A stretch of DNA of 64,000 bases from Symbiodinium natans (lineage: Eukaryota; Sar; Dinophyceae; Suessiales; Symbiodiniaceae): positions 75,001-139,000 of the forward strand of contig CAJNDS010002733.1 in the NCBI GenBank assembly GCA_905221605.1, in the 5' to 3' direction. Below the pieces are notes generated by a model. That model was not told the DNA's origin. It saw nothing but the letters and a program-made list of their open reading frames with translations, and searched no databases. A program made the position numbers and the translations under genes. Below are positions 11,204 to 19,768 of this stretch, one piece after another. Within the stretch, counting starts at the first letter, position 1. Every line of letters starts with the position of its first letter.

Positions 11204-12550
11204 ATGGCTCCCAAACAGTCAGTGCCAGTTGTTGAAGAGGGCGAGGAAGTCGCCACCGCTTCTGCTGGCTACCCGCCAGCTGTGTTGCCAGAGGTTGCTT
11301 CGGAGGCTTCCAGTGCTTCGGAGGACGAAGCTTCTTCGGACGAGGAAACCGACGAGGAGGACGACAACAAGAGCACCGATGGTCAGGAGAAGCAAGACAG
11401 CGACAAAGACCCCGACCCGTCAGGCGATGGTTCCGGCTCCACTACCGAAGTTGCTTCATCGTCTGCCGACCCCCCGATTATCGTTGAGGAGTTCATCGAC
11501 GCCGAGTTTCAGGAGATGATGAACAAAACAACAGACATCGATGAGCTTAACAAGTTGCACCAGCAGGCGCTTCAAAAGGCAACGTTCTTTTGGAAATGCA
11601 AGGTGGCTCTCAACAAAAAGCTGATCAAGGCGATTAACACCAAGAAAAAGGAAGAAAAGAAGAAGCGCGAAGAGCAGGAGAAGGAGGCGAAGAAGGAGGA
11701 AAAGAAGAAAACAGTGATGCTGACACTCAACATCAATATCGCAGGCGAGACCTACACGATTTCCCTTCCTACCACCGCTACCTTCAAGGACATCCGCGAC
11801 GCTTTGAAGACCAACTTCCCGAAGTTCAAAGCCAAGTTCCTTAAAGAGTTGGACTACCTCGTGGCTGGTGAGATGAGTATGAAAGAGCACGCCCGACGCA
11901 CCCTCGCAGGATGGGGCATCAAAGATGGAGCTGTCATTCAGACACGAGCTCCCATTGTTGGCGGTGGCAAGCGGGCTCGCTCTACAACAACCACAAGCAA
12001 GGATGAGAAGATTAACGCAAAGCAGTTGCAGTTGCAGATGGCAACCGCCCACGTGCTCAACCTCGGCATCCCCGACCTCAGCCTCAACAAGCAGTTCATC
12101 CAGCAGGTGACCGAGTTGCTCATCAGCGCCAACGGCATCGACAACGTCATCGCCAACCTCCCCGTGGAGAAGTGTAAGAAGATTCAAGCATTCATCTTTG
12201 CTACCAACAACGAGGCGTCCCGCATCGACTTTATCAGCAAGGTATGCTACAGCGAGTTCTTTGAGAGGATTGACCAGACCATCGCCCTCACCGACCTCTT
12301 CAATGAGACAGCGAGAGCACTGACAACATATGCTATCTACAAAGGCTACCTGACCGAGACTTCCCGTATGTCTTGGGAGGGCTTCCGCATGACCTTGGAG
12401 AAGACCATTGAGCGTAAGCAGTTGGAGGGAGCGACCACCACAGGACTGTTTTTGAAAACACCTTCGGGGAAACTTGAAGTCGGCTTCCCCATCAAAATTT
12501 CCCCAGACCCCGCGTGTTGGGAAATAGGACTTTTGCTACTAATTATATAA
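11204..12550 (+). CDS. Acidic/coiled-coil protein with ubiquitin-like domain
   Basis: The 448-aa protein has three visible parts. Residues 10-90 are a disordered acidic Ser/Glu/Asp tract; 145-170 are an almost pure Lys/Glu coil; about 171-255 look like a ubiquitin-type beta-grasp. The last part has VMLTLNINIAGETYTISL, then FKDIRDAL, YLVAGEMSM, and GIKDGAVI followed by VGGGKR, laid out like the strands, helix and C-terminal Gly-Gly of ubiquitin. A helical region of unknown type follows (270-430). The ATG at 11204 is preferred because the frame upstream has only a TTG. Codon use is GC-rich (about half GC by eye, against about a third elsewhere in the virus), which suggests later acquisition. 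Function unknown; the ubiquitin-like call is by pattern only. Confidence 0.75.
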   Translation: MAPKQSVPVVEEGEEVATASAGYPPAVLPEVASEASSASEDEASSDEETDEEDDNKSTDGQEKQDSDKDPDPSGDGSGSTTEVASSSADPPIIVEEFIDAEFQEMMNKTTDIDELNKLHQQALQKATFFWKCKVALNKKLIKAINTKKKEEKKKREEQEKEAKKEEKKKTVMLTLNINIAGETYTISLPTTATFKDIRDALKTNFPKFKAKFLKELDYLVAGEMSMKEHARRTLAGWGIKDGAVIQTRAPIVGGGKRARSTTTTSKDEKINAKQLQLQMATAHVLNLGIPDLSLNKQFIQQVTELLISANGIDNVIANLPVEKCKKIQAFIFATNNEASRIDFISKVCYSEFFERIDQTIALTDLFNETARALTTYAIYKGYLTETSRMSWEGFRMTLEKTIERKQLEGATTTGLFLKTPSGKLEVGFPIKISPDPACWEIGLLLLII

Positions 12551-13506
12551 TAAATCCCCTAACCCCGTGCTTGGGGAAATAAACCCCGGGAAATTCTGAC
12601 ACTTATGTTTAATCATAGCCGAGCCCTCGGGGAAATGACACACAAAACTCGGGGAAATCGTCCAAATCAGGAGCGCCAGAGACCGCTTCGTGAAGGGCAT
12701 CTTTCAGATGCTATGATATGATGAGTGAGACCTTGCTAGGCATCATCGCTTGACTTGCTCAGTGCCATTTCTGTAAAGATGCTGTGGCATTGGTGGTAGT
12801 CAAAACCGCACTCACACCTGAGAAACCGCTTGAAAAGGAAATGCCACCGAATGCTTTTGACAACAATCATTGACAGTATAAGATAATTATTCATTTTGAG
12901 CCCACCGCCGAGGTTGTGAAGACAACGACATCATCGTCTATCAGACGCCACGAGCCCGCTCGGTTTTAGGATAGGGTTGTTTAGGATAGGGTTGTTTAGG
13001 AAACTTCGGGAAAAGGATTGGCTTTTAAAGTCGTCTCAGAACTTGGAGCGGACACTTCGGGAAATCCGACTGTTTAACAGTCAAAAGCATTGCGATGACC
13101 TAAGTGTGCTTACGCTTTCAGGGTTGTTCAGGGTTTTTCGGTTTTGTTCAGGGTTTTTCGGTTTTGTTCAGGGTTTTTAGGTTTTGTTCAGGGTTGTTGT
13201 GGTTTGTTTGTGGTTGTGTGCTCTGTTACCCTAATGGCTCAACCGCGCGAGAGTTGAAAACCCTAAAACCTCCCTAGTTTCGGTTCCCGTTTCCCCCGCA
13301 GACATTTGGTTCAAGTTTTTTTTGTGTGGCTCAATTGTTGAAAACTGAACATTTTCATTATCAAACAATATCAAAATGATTACACAAAAAATCAAAACAA
13401 TAATAATCAACATAAAAATTCTGTTCAAGATTTTAAAACGTCATTCCGAGTAAAACGTTACAACCAAAATCCGAGAAATCCTAGGAGCCAACGCCAACCC
13501 TAGCCC
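12551..13506. other. Noncoding left-arm region with CGGGGAAAT repeats
   Basis: About 950 bases without a convincing gene. TCGGGGAAAT-like motifs recur near 12469, 12570, 12585, 12625, 12648, 13005 and 13053, the first inside the preceding gene's 3' end. A short tandem repeat of TTCAGGGTTTTTCGGTTTTG occupies about 13118-13195. Some pieces (AAACCCTAAAACC near 13258) resemble the host's degenerate telomeric repeats. Confidence 0.6.
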
Positions 13507-13540
13507 AAAATCACTTAAAGAAAAGCCACCTTATATTATA
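13507..13540 (+). promoter_or_regulatory. Early-type promoter of polB
   Basis: AAAATCACTTAAAG ends 20 nt before the ATG and is followed by GCC and TTATATTATA. The same arrangement precedes four other genes of the element. Confidence 0.65.
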
Positions 13541-16500
13541 ATGGAGCAAGGGGAGTATATTTCTGTGTTAAAATTTTTATTTTCAGATAAACAAGCAAAC
13601 ATAAAACGTAAGGGTAATAAGGAATACAAAAAGGTTATTATAAATGATGTTGAATATCCATATAATAAAGAAAAGCCACTCGTGAAAAAATTAAAATCAA
13701 AACTAGAACAGGTTTCCAAAACTCCTCAATACAGACGATTTAAAATCCTTGAAAAAGCATCCAAAGGCATTATAGCTAGAAATGCTTTAAAGAAATACGC
13801 CATTAAACAAAAAGCCACAATCACCGACGAACAATCGGCTTTAAAATCTTACGCCAACACCTATTCAATCTCTAATATAAAACTTCCTCATATGAAAGGC
13901 TTATCTTATTTCATACACCAAAAAGAAAAACTAAACGAATACCTTAAAAAACACAAGTCAATGAAAGTTATAGCTTTTGTTGAAATTGCTTTTGACGACA
14001 TAGAAACAGAAGACGAAATAATACACTCAATAAAATCTAGACGATATAATATATTCAATGAAGAAGACTTAATAAATGCTTTAAACAATATGGGCAAAGA
14101 CATAGAAATAACAGTAGCAGAAAAACAAATAGAAAGGTCAGGATTAAGAATTAAAAAAATTCATAAAATAACAATACATTATGACAAATACGACCCTACA
14201 CGAGCAGGAAAATATTTTGATTTACCCGAATGGATTATGAGAAAGAAAGCTTGTATCAACATTAAAAACGACGATGATATGTGTTTTAGATACTGTGTCT
14301 TATGTAAGTTTTATGAAATATTCAAGAAAGACCACCCTCAACGAATGTATCATTATAAAAAGTATATTGACTGTGACAGTTTCTTAAAATGGGATGATAT
14401 GAATTATCCAGTTTGTAATGATGACATTACTCATTTTGAAGAAATAAACGGAAGAACAATATCAATAAATGTTTATACCATAGATGAAGACAATAAAACA
14501 ATAAGACCAGACAGAATAACAACAATTTCAAAGCCAGTTTGCCACGTAAATCTATTACGAATAGACCACGACGACGTTTTTAATCATTATGTTTTAATCA
14601 AGGATTACAACAAGCTAATGTTTTCACAAACCAACAAACACAAAGCAAAGTTATTTCATTGTATGTATTGTCAAAAAGGCTTTCAACAAGAAACGCTTTT
14701 AACAAATCACATAACAAAAGGTTGTCTAGCTAATGAAGTCCAATCTACACAGATGCCGGAAGAACACGAAAAAATGCAGTTCAAAAATCATTACAAAAAG
14801 CTGAAAGCTCCTTATGTAATATATGGTGATTTTGAATGTTTAACAGCACATTCAAAAGAAGGCATTAAAGGCACTTATCAACATCATCAACCGTCCGGCT
14901 TTATGTTAAACGTTGTAAACTCAATAACGAACGAAATGACACCTTATCTATACCGCGGAGAAGACTGTATGGATAATTTTTGTGATACAATGAATAAAAT
15001 AAGAGAAGATGTTTTTGATAAGATGAAAGATGTTAAACCATTGAATTTAACAGATGAAGAAGAAGCACAGTTTAAAAAAGCTACAAGATGTTTCATTTGT
15101 AATCAAAAATTCAGTGAAAGCAAAAACCAAATGAAGGTTAGAGACCACTGTCACTTTACAGGGAAATATAGAGGTGCCGCACACGTAAAATGTAATCTTG
15201 ATTATTGTTTCAGATATTTTAAAATTCCCGTTTTCTTTCACAACCTTAAAAACTACGACGCGCATCTCATTATATCTAACTTGGAAAAGCTCAACACAAA
15301 GAAAGAACAGTTAAACGTAATAGCGCAGAACAGTGAAAAGTTCATAACTTTTGAAGTTAAACAGCTAGAATTCAAAGATAGTTTCAGTTTCTTATCTTCG
15401 TCACTAGACAAGCTAGTAAAATCAACGAAGTACAACGCCGGAGGCGTTCTAGGAGGCTCTGCCTCGTACGAGAATAATGAAAAAAGGTCAAACTGGCAGG
15501 ACAACTTCAAATACAGCAAAACGAGTAAATATATAAAATCAGACGAATGTCTTGACTTATTAACTGACAAAGGCGTTTATCCATATGACTATTTTGATAA
15601 CTTCAACAAGTTCAACGAAAAAGAATTACCACCAATAGAAGAATTTTACAGTAAGCTTACGGAAGAGCACATAAAACAAGAAGAATATGAAAGGGCACAG
15701 AAGATATACAAGCACTTTAACATACAAAATTTAGGTGAATATCACGACCTTTACCTTCAAACAGATGTTTTATTATTGACCGATGTCTTTGAAAATTTCA
15801 GAACAAAATGTCTTGAAGATTATCAGCTTGACCCCGCTCACTACTTCACTTTACCTAACTTCGCTTGGGATGCTATGTTATTAAAAACAGGAATAAAACT
15901 GGACTTAATCTATGATGAAGAAATTTATAAAATGGTTGAGAAGGGGCTTCGTGGAGGAATGTGTCAGGTCTCGCACAGAAAAGCAGAAGCAAACAATAAG
16001 TATATGGAAGAACTTTACGATGAAACTAAACCCTCTTCTTACATAAACTACCTTGACGCTAACAATCTTTACGGTCTGGCGATGTGTCAAAAGTTACCTT
16101 ATAAAGATATAAGATGGATAGAACGACAATTTACCGAAGACGACATCAAAAATTATTCCGACCTTTCCACTGGCTATATTTTAGATGTTGATTTAGAATA
16201 TCCAAAAGAGTTACACGATAATCATTCTGATTATCCACTAGCACCCGAAATTATGAATGTTACTGCTGATATGCTTTCGGAAGCACAAAAAGAAATATAC
16301 AGAAAAACTTACACAAAAACCTATAAAAACGGTGAAGTGGTAGGTGTAGACCCAAAAGATGAAAAGACCAAGAAATTAATATTAAATGTAAATGACAAAT
16401 CCAATTATGTTCTTCACATTAACATTTTAAGATACTATTTGAAACAGGGACTAAAACTTAAAAAGGTTAATAGAGTTATAGAGTTCAAACAAAAGCAATG

Positions 16501-17347
16501 GCTAAAACCGTGGATTGACTTCAACACAGACAAGAGAAAGCAAGCTACATCGGACTTTGAAAAGGATATGTATAAATTAATGAACAACGCGGTGTATGGA
16601 AAAACGATGGAAAATGTAAGAGAACATATAAATTTTGAACTGGTTGATACACCCGAAAGATTTCAAAAGTGCGTTAATAATCCCACTTACAAACACAGAC
16701 ACATTATAAACGAAAATCTTGTAGGAGTTGAAAAGTTGAAGGAAACAGTGAAACTAAACAAACCTATTTATGTTGGAATGTCAATTCTAGACTTATCTAA
16801 ATTACATATGTATTCGTTTTATTATGATGTTTTAAAACAAAAATATAAAGAAAATATCAATCTGATATACACTGACACAGACAGCTTCGTTATACACACA
16901 AAAACGGAAGATATATATGATGATTTCAAAGAGCTCTCCACACATATGGATTTTAGCGGTTATGACAAAAATCATAAATGTTATGACCCGACTAATAAAA
17001 AGGTTCTTGGTAAATTTAAAGATGAGTGCGATGGTAAGATTATGACACACTTCATAGGCTTGAAACCTAAATCATATGCTTTCAAAGTTCATAAGGAAGA
17101 CAAGGAAGAAAAGAAATCAAAAGGCATAGTAAAACACAAAGTGAAGAAAGAACTGACCTTTAAGAAATACGAACAGACGTTAGAAACAACACAATCTGAC
17201 AAAGTATCTTTCAACAGCATAAGAAGCAAGAACCACCAAATCTACACAATCAATCAAATAAAACAAAGTCTATCATCATATGACAATAAGCGCTATTATA
17301 TAGATAGTGTAAAAAGTCTTCCCTTCGGGCATTTTTCTATAAAATAA
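13541..17347 (+). CDS. polB: Protein-primed family B DNA polymerase
   Basis: The 1268-aa protein is the replicative polymerase, expected to copy the linear genome from a terminal protein at the TIR ends. Exonuclease motifs: Exo I YGDFEC (D430, E432), Exo II FHNLKNYDAHL (H567-D573), Exo III YLQTD (Y738, D742). Polymerase motifs: A YLDANNLYG (D839), B NNAVYGK (1015-1021), C YTDTDS (D1112, D1114). All catalytic residues are present. A C2H2-type finger (FHCMYCQKGF) precedes Exo I, and a Cys/His cluster (CFICNQKF to HCHF to HVKCN, about 516-551) lies between Exo I and II, as in Polinton polymerases. Length is usual for that group. The start ATG sits directly after an early-type promoter. No terminal protein is annotated separately; the long N-terminal region (1-420) may supply it, which is inference. 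Confidence 0.97.
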   Translation: MEQGEYISVLKFLFSDKQANIKRKGNKEYKKVIINDVEYPYNKEKPLVKKLKSKLEQVSKTPQYRRFKILEKASKGIIARNALKKYAIKQKATITDEQSALKSYANTYSISNIKLPHMKGLSYFIHQKEKLNEYLKKHKSMKVIAFVEIAFDDIETEDEIIHSIKSRRYNIFNEEDLINALNNMGKDIEITVAEKQIERSGLRIKKIHKITIHYDKYDPTRAGKYFDLPEWIMRKKACINIKNDDDMCFRYCVLCKFYEIFKKDHPQRMYHYKKYIDCDSFLKWDDMNYPVCNDDITHFEEINGRTISINVYTIDEDNKTIRPDRITTISKPVCHVNLLRIDHDDVFNHYVLIKDYNKLMFSQTNKHKAKLFHCMYCQKGFQQETLLTNHITKGCLANEVQSTQMPEEHEKMQFKNHYKKLKAPYVIYGDFECLTAHSKEGIKGTYQHHQPSGFMLNVVNSITNEMTPYLYRGEDCMDNFCDTMNKIREDVFDKMKDVKPLNLTDEEEAQFKKATRCFICNQKFSESKNQMKVRDHCHFTGKYRGAAHVKCNLDYCFRYFKIPVFFHNLKNYDAHLIISNLEKLNTKKEQLNVIAQNSEKFITFEVKQLEFKDSFSFLSSSLDKLVKSTKYNAGGVLGGSASYENNEKRSNWQDNFKYSKTSKYIKSDECLDLLTDKGVYPYDYFDNFNKFNEKELPPIEEFYSKLTEEHIKQEEYERAQKIYKHFNIQNLGEYHDLYLQTDVLLLTDVFENFRTKCLEDYQLDPAHYFTLPNFAWDAMLLKTGIKLDLIYDEEIYKMVEKGLRGGMCQVSHRKAEANNKYMEELYDETKPSSYINYLDANNLYGLAMCQKLPYKDIRWIERQFTEDDIKNYSDLSTGYILDVDLEYPKELHDNHSDYPLAPEIMNVTADMLSEAQKEIYRKTYTKTYKNGEVVGVDPKDEKTKKLILNVNDKSNYVLHINILRYYLKQGLKLKKVNRVIEFKQKQWLKPWIDFNTDKRKQATSDFEKDMYKLMNNAVYGKTMENVREHINFELVDTPERFQKCVNNPTYKHRHIINENLVGVEKLKETVKLNKPIYVGMSILDLSKLHMYSFYYDVLKQKYKENINLIYTDTDSFVIHTKTEDIYDDFKELSTHMDFSGYDKNHKCYDPTNKKVLGKFKDECDGKIMTHFIGLKPKSYAFKVHKEDKEEKKSKGIVKHKVKKELTFKKYEQTLETTQSDKVSFNSIRSKNHQIYTINQIKQSLSSYDNKRYYIDSVKSLPFGHFSIK

Positions 17348-17350
17348 TAC

Positions 17351-17386
17351 AAAAGGACTTAAAGACAAAACGCCTTAATATAATAG
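17351..17386 (+). promoter_or_regulatory. Early-type promoter of the 140-aa gene
   Basis: AAAAGGACTTAAAGACAAAA, then CGCCTTAATATAAT, ends just before the ATG at 17391. ACTTAAAG lies 26 nt upstream of the ATG. Confidence 0.65.
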
Positions 17387-17390
17387 TGAT

Positions 17391-17813
17391 ATGAACTCTA
17401 ATAAAGCGAAGAAAATTATTAAAAAATTCATCAAAAAGAACCCTTACCCTGAATATAATGATGTAATTAAAATGCTAACGAAAAACTTTAATGAATACCG
17501 AGAACGTGATGATAATGTATATGCTATTCATTATCTTAATCTTTTTAATGAGTATGGACAACCTAACCACGAATGGATGAAAGAAATATATGAAAATATA
17601 ATGAATGAAAAATTAATAAAAACCAACGGTGAGAAGATATATAATAGAGGTGGTGCTCTTGTAATGCAATCCAATTATTATACAGTTATTGAGATATTGA
17701 AAGATATTTTTGAAAACAAAAATATGACACACGATGAACGAGTAGAAATATTATATCCCATAAAAACACAAATTAGCGAATGCTGGCACGGTATAGGTGA
17801 GTGGAGACACTAG
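17391..17813 (+). CDS. Conserved-looking 140-aa protein, unknown function
   Basis: The small basic helical protein starts MNSNKAKKIIKKFIKK and carries distinctive residues further on: NRGGALVMQSNYYTV (about 82-97) and a C-terminal SECWHGIGEWRH. An RGG...MQxNYY...WxGIGxW pattern of this kind looks like a conserved family core rather than random sequence, and I have the impression of similar proteins in algal virus-like elements. It follows polB directly and has its own copy of the early-type promoter, so it probably acts in replication or host takeover. No catalytic motif is visible. Confidence 0.75.
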   Translation: MNSNKAKKIIKKFIKKNPYPEYNDVIKMLTKNFNEYRERDDNVYAIHYLNLFNEYGQPNHEWMKEIYENIMNEKLIKTNGEKIYNRGGALVMQSNYYTVIEILKDIFENKNMTHDERVEILYPIKTQISECWHGIGEWRH

Positions 17814-17842
17814 AATAGTTAATATTATCTCTTTAAATAATA

Positions 17843-18085
17843 TTAATTATTTTCGTCTGCTTTATTATTATTATGTATCATCATTAAGTTTCTCCTATGA
17901 TATTCACAAGACCTATCCAAACACCTTCTACACACTTTATTAATCCTACCTGCCTTTTTCTTATGTCTAAACTCTGTCAATTCCTTAAATCCATTACAAA
18001 CGCTACATTGTTTATATATTTTCCCTTCTTCTCCTGTTATTCTAGGCTTTTCACTAAAATCAATATTAAAATCTTCTTTCTTCAT
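17843..18085 (-). CDS. Small zinc-ribbon-like protein, 80 aa
   Basis: The protein contains CSVCNGFKELTEFRHKK and then CRRCLDRS, i.e. two CxxC pairs about 25 residues apart, which would bind one zinc ion. Similar small two-CxxC proteins are common in phages and large DNA viruses, usually with unknown roles. It is the last gene of a short reverse block converging on the 140-aa gene, with 29 bases between stops. No clear promoter motif precedes the ATG. Confidence 0.65.
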   Translation of the reverse strand: MKKEDFNIDFSEKPRITGEEGKIYKQCSVCNGFKELTEFRHKKKAGRINKVCRRCLDRSCEYHRRNLMMIHNNNKADENN

Positions 18086-18096
18086 ATTATACTATT

Positions 18097-18483
18097 TTAC
18101 AAACTTATTATTAGCTTTTGTAATCTTAATTCATCAACATCTTTTTTAACTTCTTCAACTGATGTTTCTAATTTGTCAATTCTCTCTTCTAGCTCTTCCG
18201 GTGTAATACTTTTTGAACCAAAGCCTGTATCGCATATTTCAACGCTTCCGTGTTGCAAGGCACTTTCTGGTTTAAATATTACATCTGGACTAACATTTCT
18301 ACTACTTCCGAATTTTATGTTTCTTCTGTCTTCTATTGTGTTCGTAGTAGTTATACTATTTTCTGTTGTTGTTTTAGTTTCTTTATGATAAAGTTGTTTT
18401 TTACATCTGCAAGGAATGCAAGATATACCTTTTGTATCAATACGAAATCCACGCTTACTAGACTTCTTACTAGTATCACTCAT
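18097..18483 (-). CDS. Hypothetical protein with C-terminal coiled coil, 128 aa
   Basis: The N-terminal part is basic and has a CIPCRCKK cysteine cluster. The middle is Thr/Asn-rich, and residues 92-125 form a clear heptad coiled coil (PEELEERIDKLETSVEEV). It lies 11 bases upstream of the zinc-ribbon gene on the same strand and is probably co-transcribed with it. The coiled coil suggests an oligomeric structural role; not recognised. Confidence 0.6.
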   Translation of the reverse strand: MSDTSKKSSKRGFRIDTKGISCIPCRCKKQLYHKETKTTTENSITTTNTIEDRRNIKFGSSRNVSPDVIFKPESALQHGSVEICDTGFGSKSITPEELEERIDKLETSVEEVKKDVDELRLQKLIISL

Positions 18484-18686
18484 TTATATTATTAATAATT
18501 ACAAATAATTATTAACAATACCATAGCGGGGTTCTTCTTCTCCAAAACGAATTCTGAATTCATTGTTATAATATCTTACTCTGTGAGCTAGTAAGTATTT
18601 ATAACGATATAGATTATTTCACTGGCAATACAAGGGGCGCAAAATACGGGGTCTGTCCTTTACCCACTATTTAATAGAAATTAATT
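18484..18686. promoter_or_regulatory. Divergent intergenic region
   Basis: About 200 bases between the reverse 128-aa gene and the forward ATPase gene. It must hold promoters for both. The ATPase-proximal end has a TCTA box, listed separately; I see no motif on the other side. Confidence 0.5.
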
Positions 18687-18700
18687 TCTAAATATTATTA
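18687..18700 (+). promoter_or_regulatory. TCTA late-type box of the ATPase gene
   Basis: TTTCTAAATATTATTA directly precedes the ATG, with TCTA at 18687-18690, 10 nt upstream. Nearly the same sequence precedes the gene at 24088 on the other strand. Confidence 0.6.
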
Positions 18701-19495
18701 ATGAGTAATATTCCGATAGTCAAACCGATAAACGTTAAGGAATACGATTTTAAACAATCTAAATATGAAGTAGCTCCAAAGTTACCGTTCTCAATGATTA
18801 TAACAGGACCATCAGGAAGTGGTAAAGGAATTTTATTACAGTCGCTTATTCTAGACATTTACAGAGACGTCTTCGCACGAGTTTATGTCTGGTCTCCTTC
18901 GGTTTCCATTGACCCTAATTGGACACCTGTTAAACGATATATACAAACACAATTGAAGGTTGATACAGAAAAAGAAAAATGTTTCTTTGATGAATACAAT
19001 CCATCAGAATTAGAAGCAGTTATATCAAGACAACATAAGATAACTGAATATCAAAAGAAGAACGACCATAAACAATTACATTCAATATTGATAATAGTCG
19101 ATGACTTCGCGGATTCTAAAAGCTTTTCAAGAAACTCACCTTTACTAAATCAACTATACGTGAGAGGTAGACATAAAGCAATATGTATTATAACGGCTAC
19201 TCAAAAGTTTAATTCGTTAAGTCCTATTATCCGTGTCAATAGTCGTCAGTTGTTCTTCTTCCGTTTAAGAAACTACAAAGAGATAGAGACAATGGTTGAA
19301 GAATTAAGTGCCGTCTTAATTAAGAAATCAACGGTGGCGGACGCCAAGAACCTAGCAGAAGCAAAGAAACTATTGTTAGAAGTTTATAACATAGCTACGG
19401 AAGAACCATACAGTTTCTTATTCATTAACCTTATGAAGCCAGATGTCAATGATATGTTTTATAAACGTTTTGATGCTAAATTAGTGATTGATTAA
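18701..19495 (+). CDS. Genome-packaging ATPase (A32/FtsK-HerA type)
   Basis: The 264-aa P-loop ATPase should pump viral DNA into preformed capsids. Walker A is ITGPSGSGKG (G36-G43, K42 catalytic). Walker B is SILIIVDDFAD, with the two acidic residues intact. A downstream ITATQKFNSL followed by RVNSRQLFFFRLRN fits the sensor and arginine-finger region of this family. Length matches PLV and virophage ATPases (about 240-280 aa). It is the only forward gene inside an otherwise reverse block, and its TCTA box groups it with the capsid genes. Confidence 0.95.
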   Translation: MSNIPIVKPINVKEYDFKQSKYEVAPKLPFSMIITGPSGSGKGILLQSLILDIYRDVFARVYVWSPSVSIDPNWTPVKRYIQTQLKVDTEKEKCFFDEYNPSELEAVISRQHKITEYQKKNDHKQLHSILIIVDDFADSKSFSRNSPLLNQLYVRGRHKAICIITATQKFNSLSPIIRVNSRQLFFFRLRNYKEIETMVEELSAVLIKKSTVADAKNLAEAKKLLLEVYNIATEEPYSFLFINLMKPDVNDMFYKRFDAKLVID

Positions 19496-19522
19496 TATTA
19501 TTCATATCAATAATATTATTAA

Positions 19523-19744
19523 TCATATTAATGAATAGCTACATAAATTTATAGCCGGTAGCTTGTAAAATATTTTATCACTCTTTTTATCTTTCACTTC
19601 TTTAACATCTTTAATAATTTCCTTTAACACTTTAATTTGTAATCTATCAATATTGCTTAAATCCAGTTGGTCTTCATCAATATTATTTATTTCAGTTACA
19701 TAACAATTATCATTATTAGACTTCTTTGTAAACATATTACCCAT
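19523..19744 (-). CDS. Small hypothetical protein with possible myristoylation signal
   Basis: The 73-aa protein begins MGNMFTKKS. Glycine at 2, threonine at 6 and following lysines fit an N-myristoylation signal. The rest is acidic and then helical (LQIKVLKEIIKDVKEVKDKK). It stands alone downstream of the fibre gene on the same strand, with its own TCTA box. It may be a membrane-associated virion protein; this is inference. Confidence 0.6.
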   Translation of the reverse strand: MGNMFTKKSNNDNCYVTEINNIDEDQLDLSNIDRLQIKVLKEIIKDVKEVKDKKSDKIFYKLPAINLCSYSLI

Positions 19745-19759
19745 ATTATATTAATATTT

Positions 19760-19763
19760 TAGA
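19760..19763 (-). promoter_or_regulatory. TCTA late-type box of the 73-aa gene
   Basis: On the minus strand TTATCTAAAATATTAATA lies 15 nt before the ATG. Confidence 0.55.
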
Positions 19764-19768
19764 TAAAA

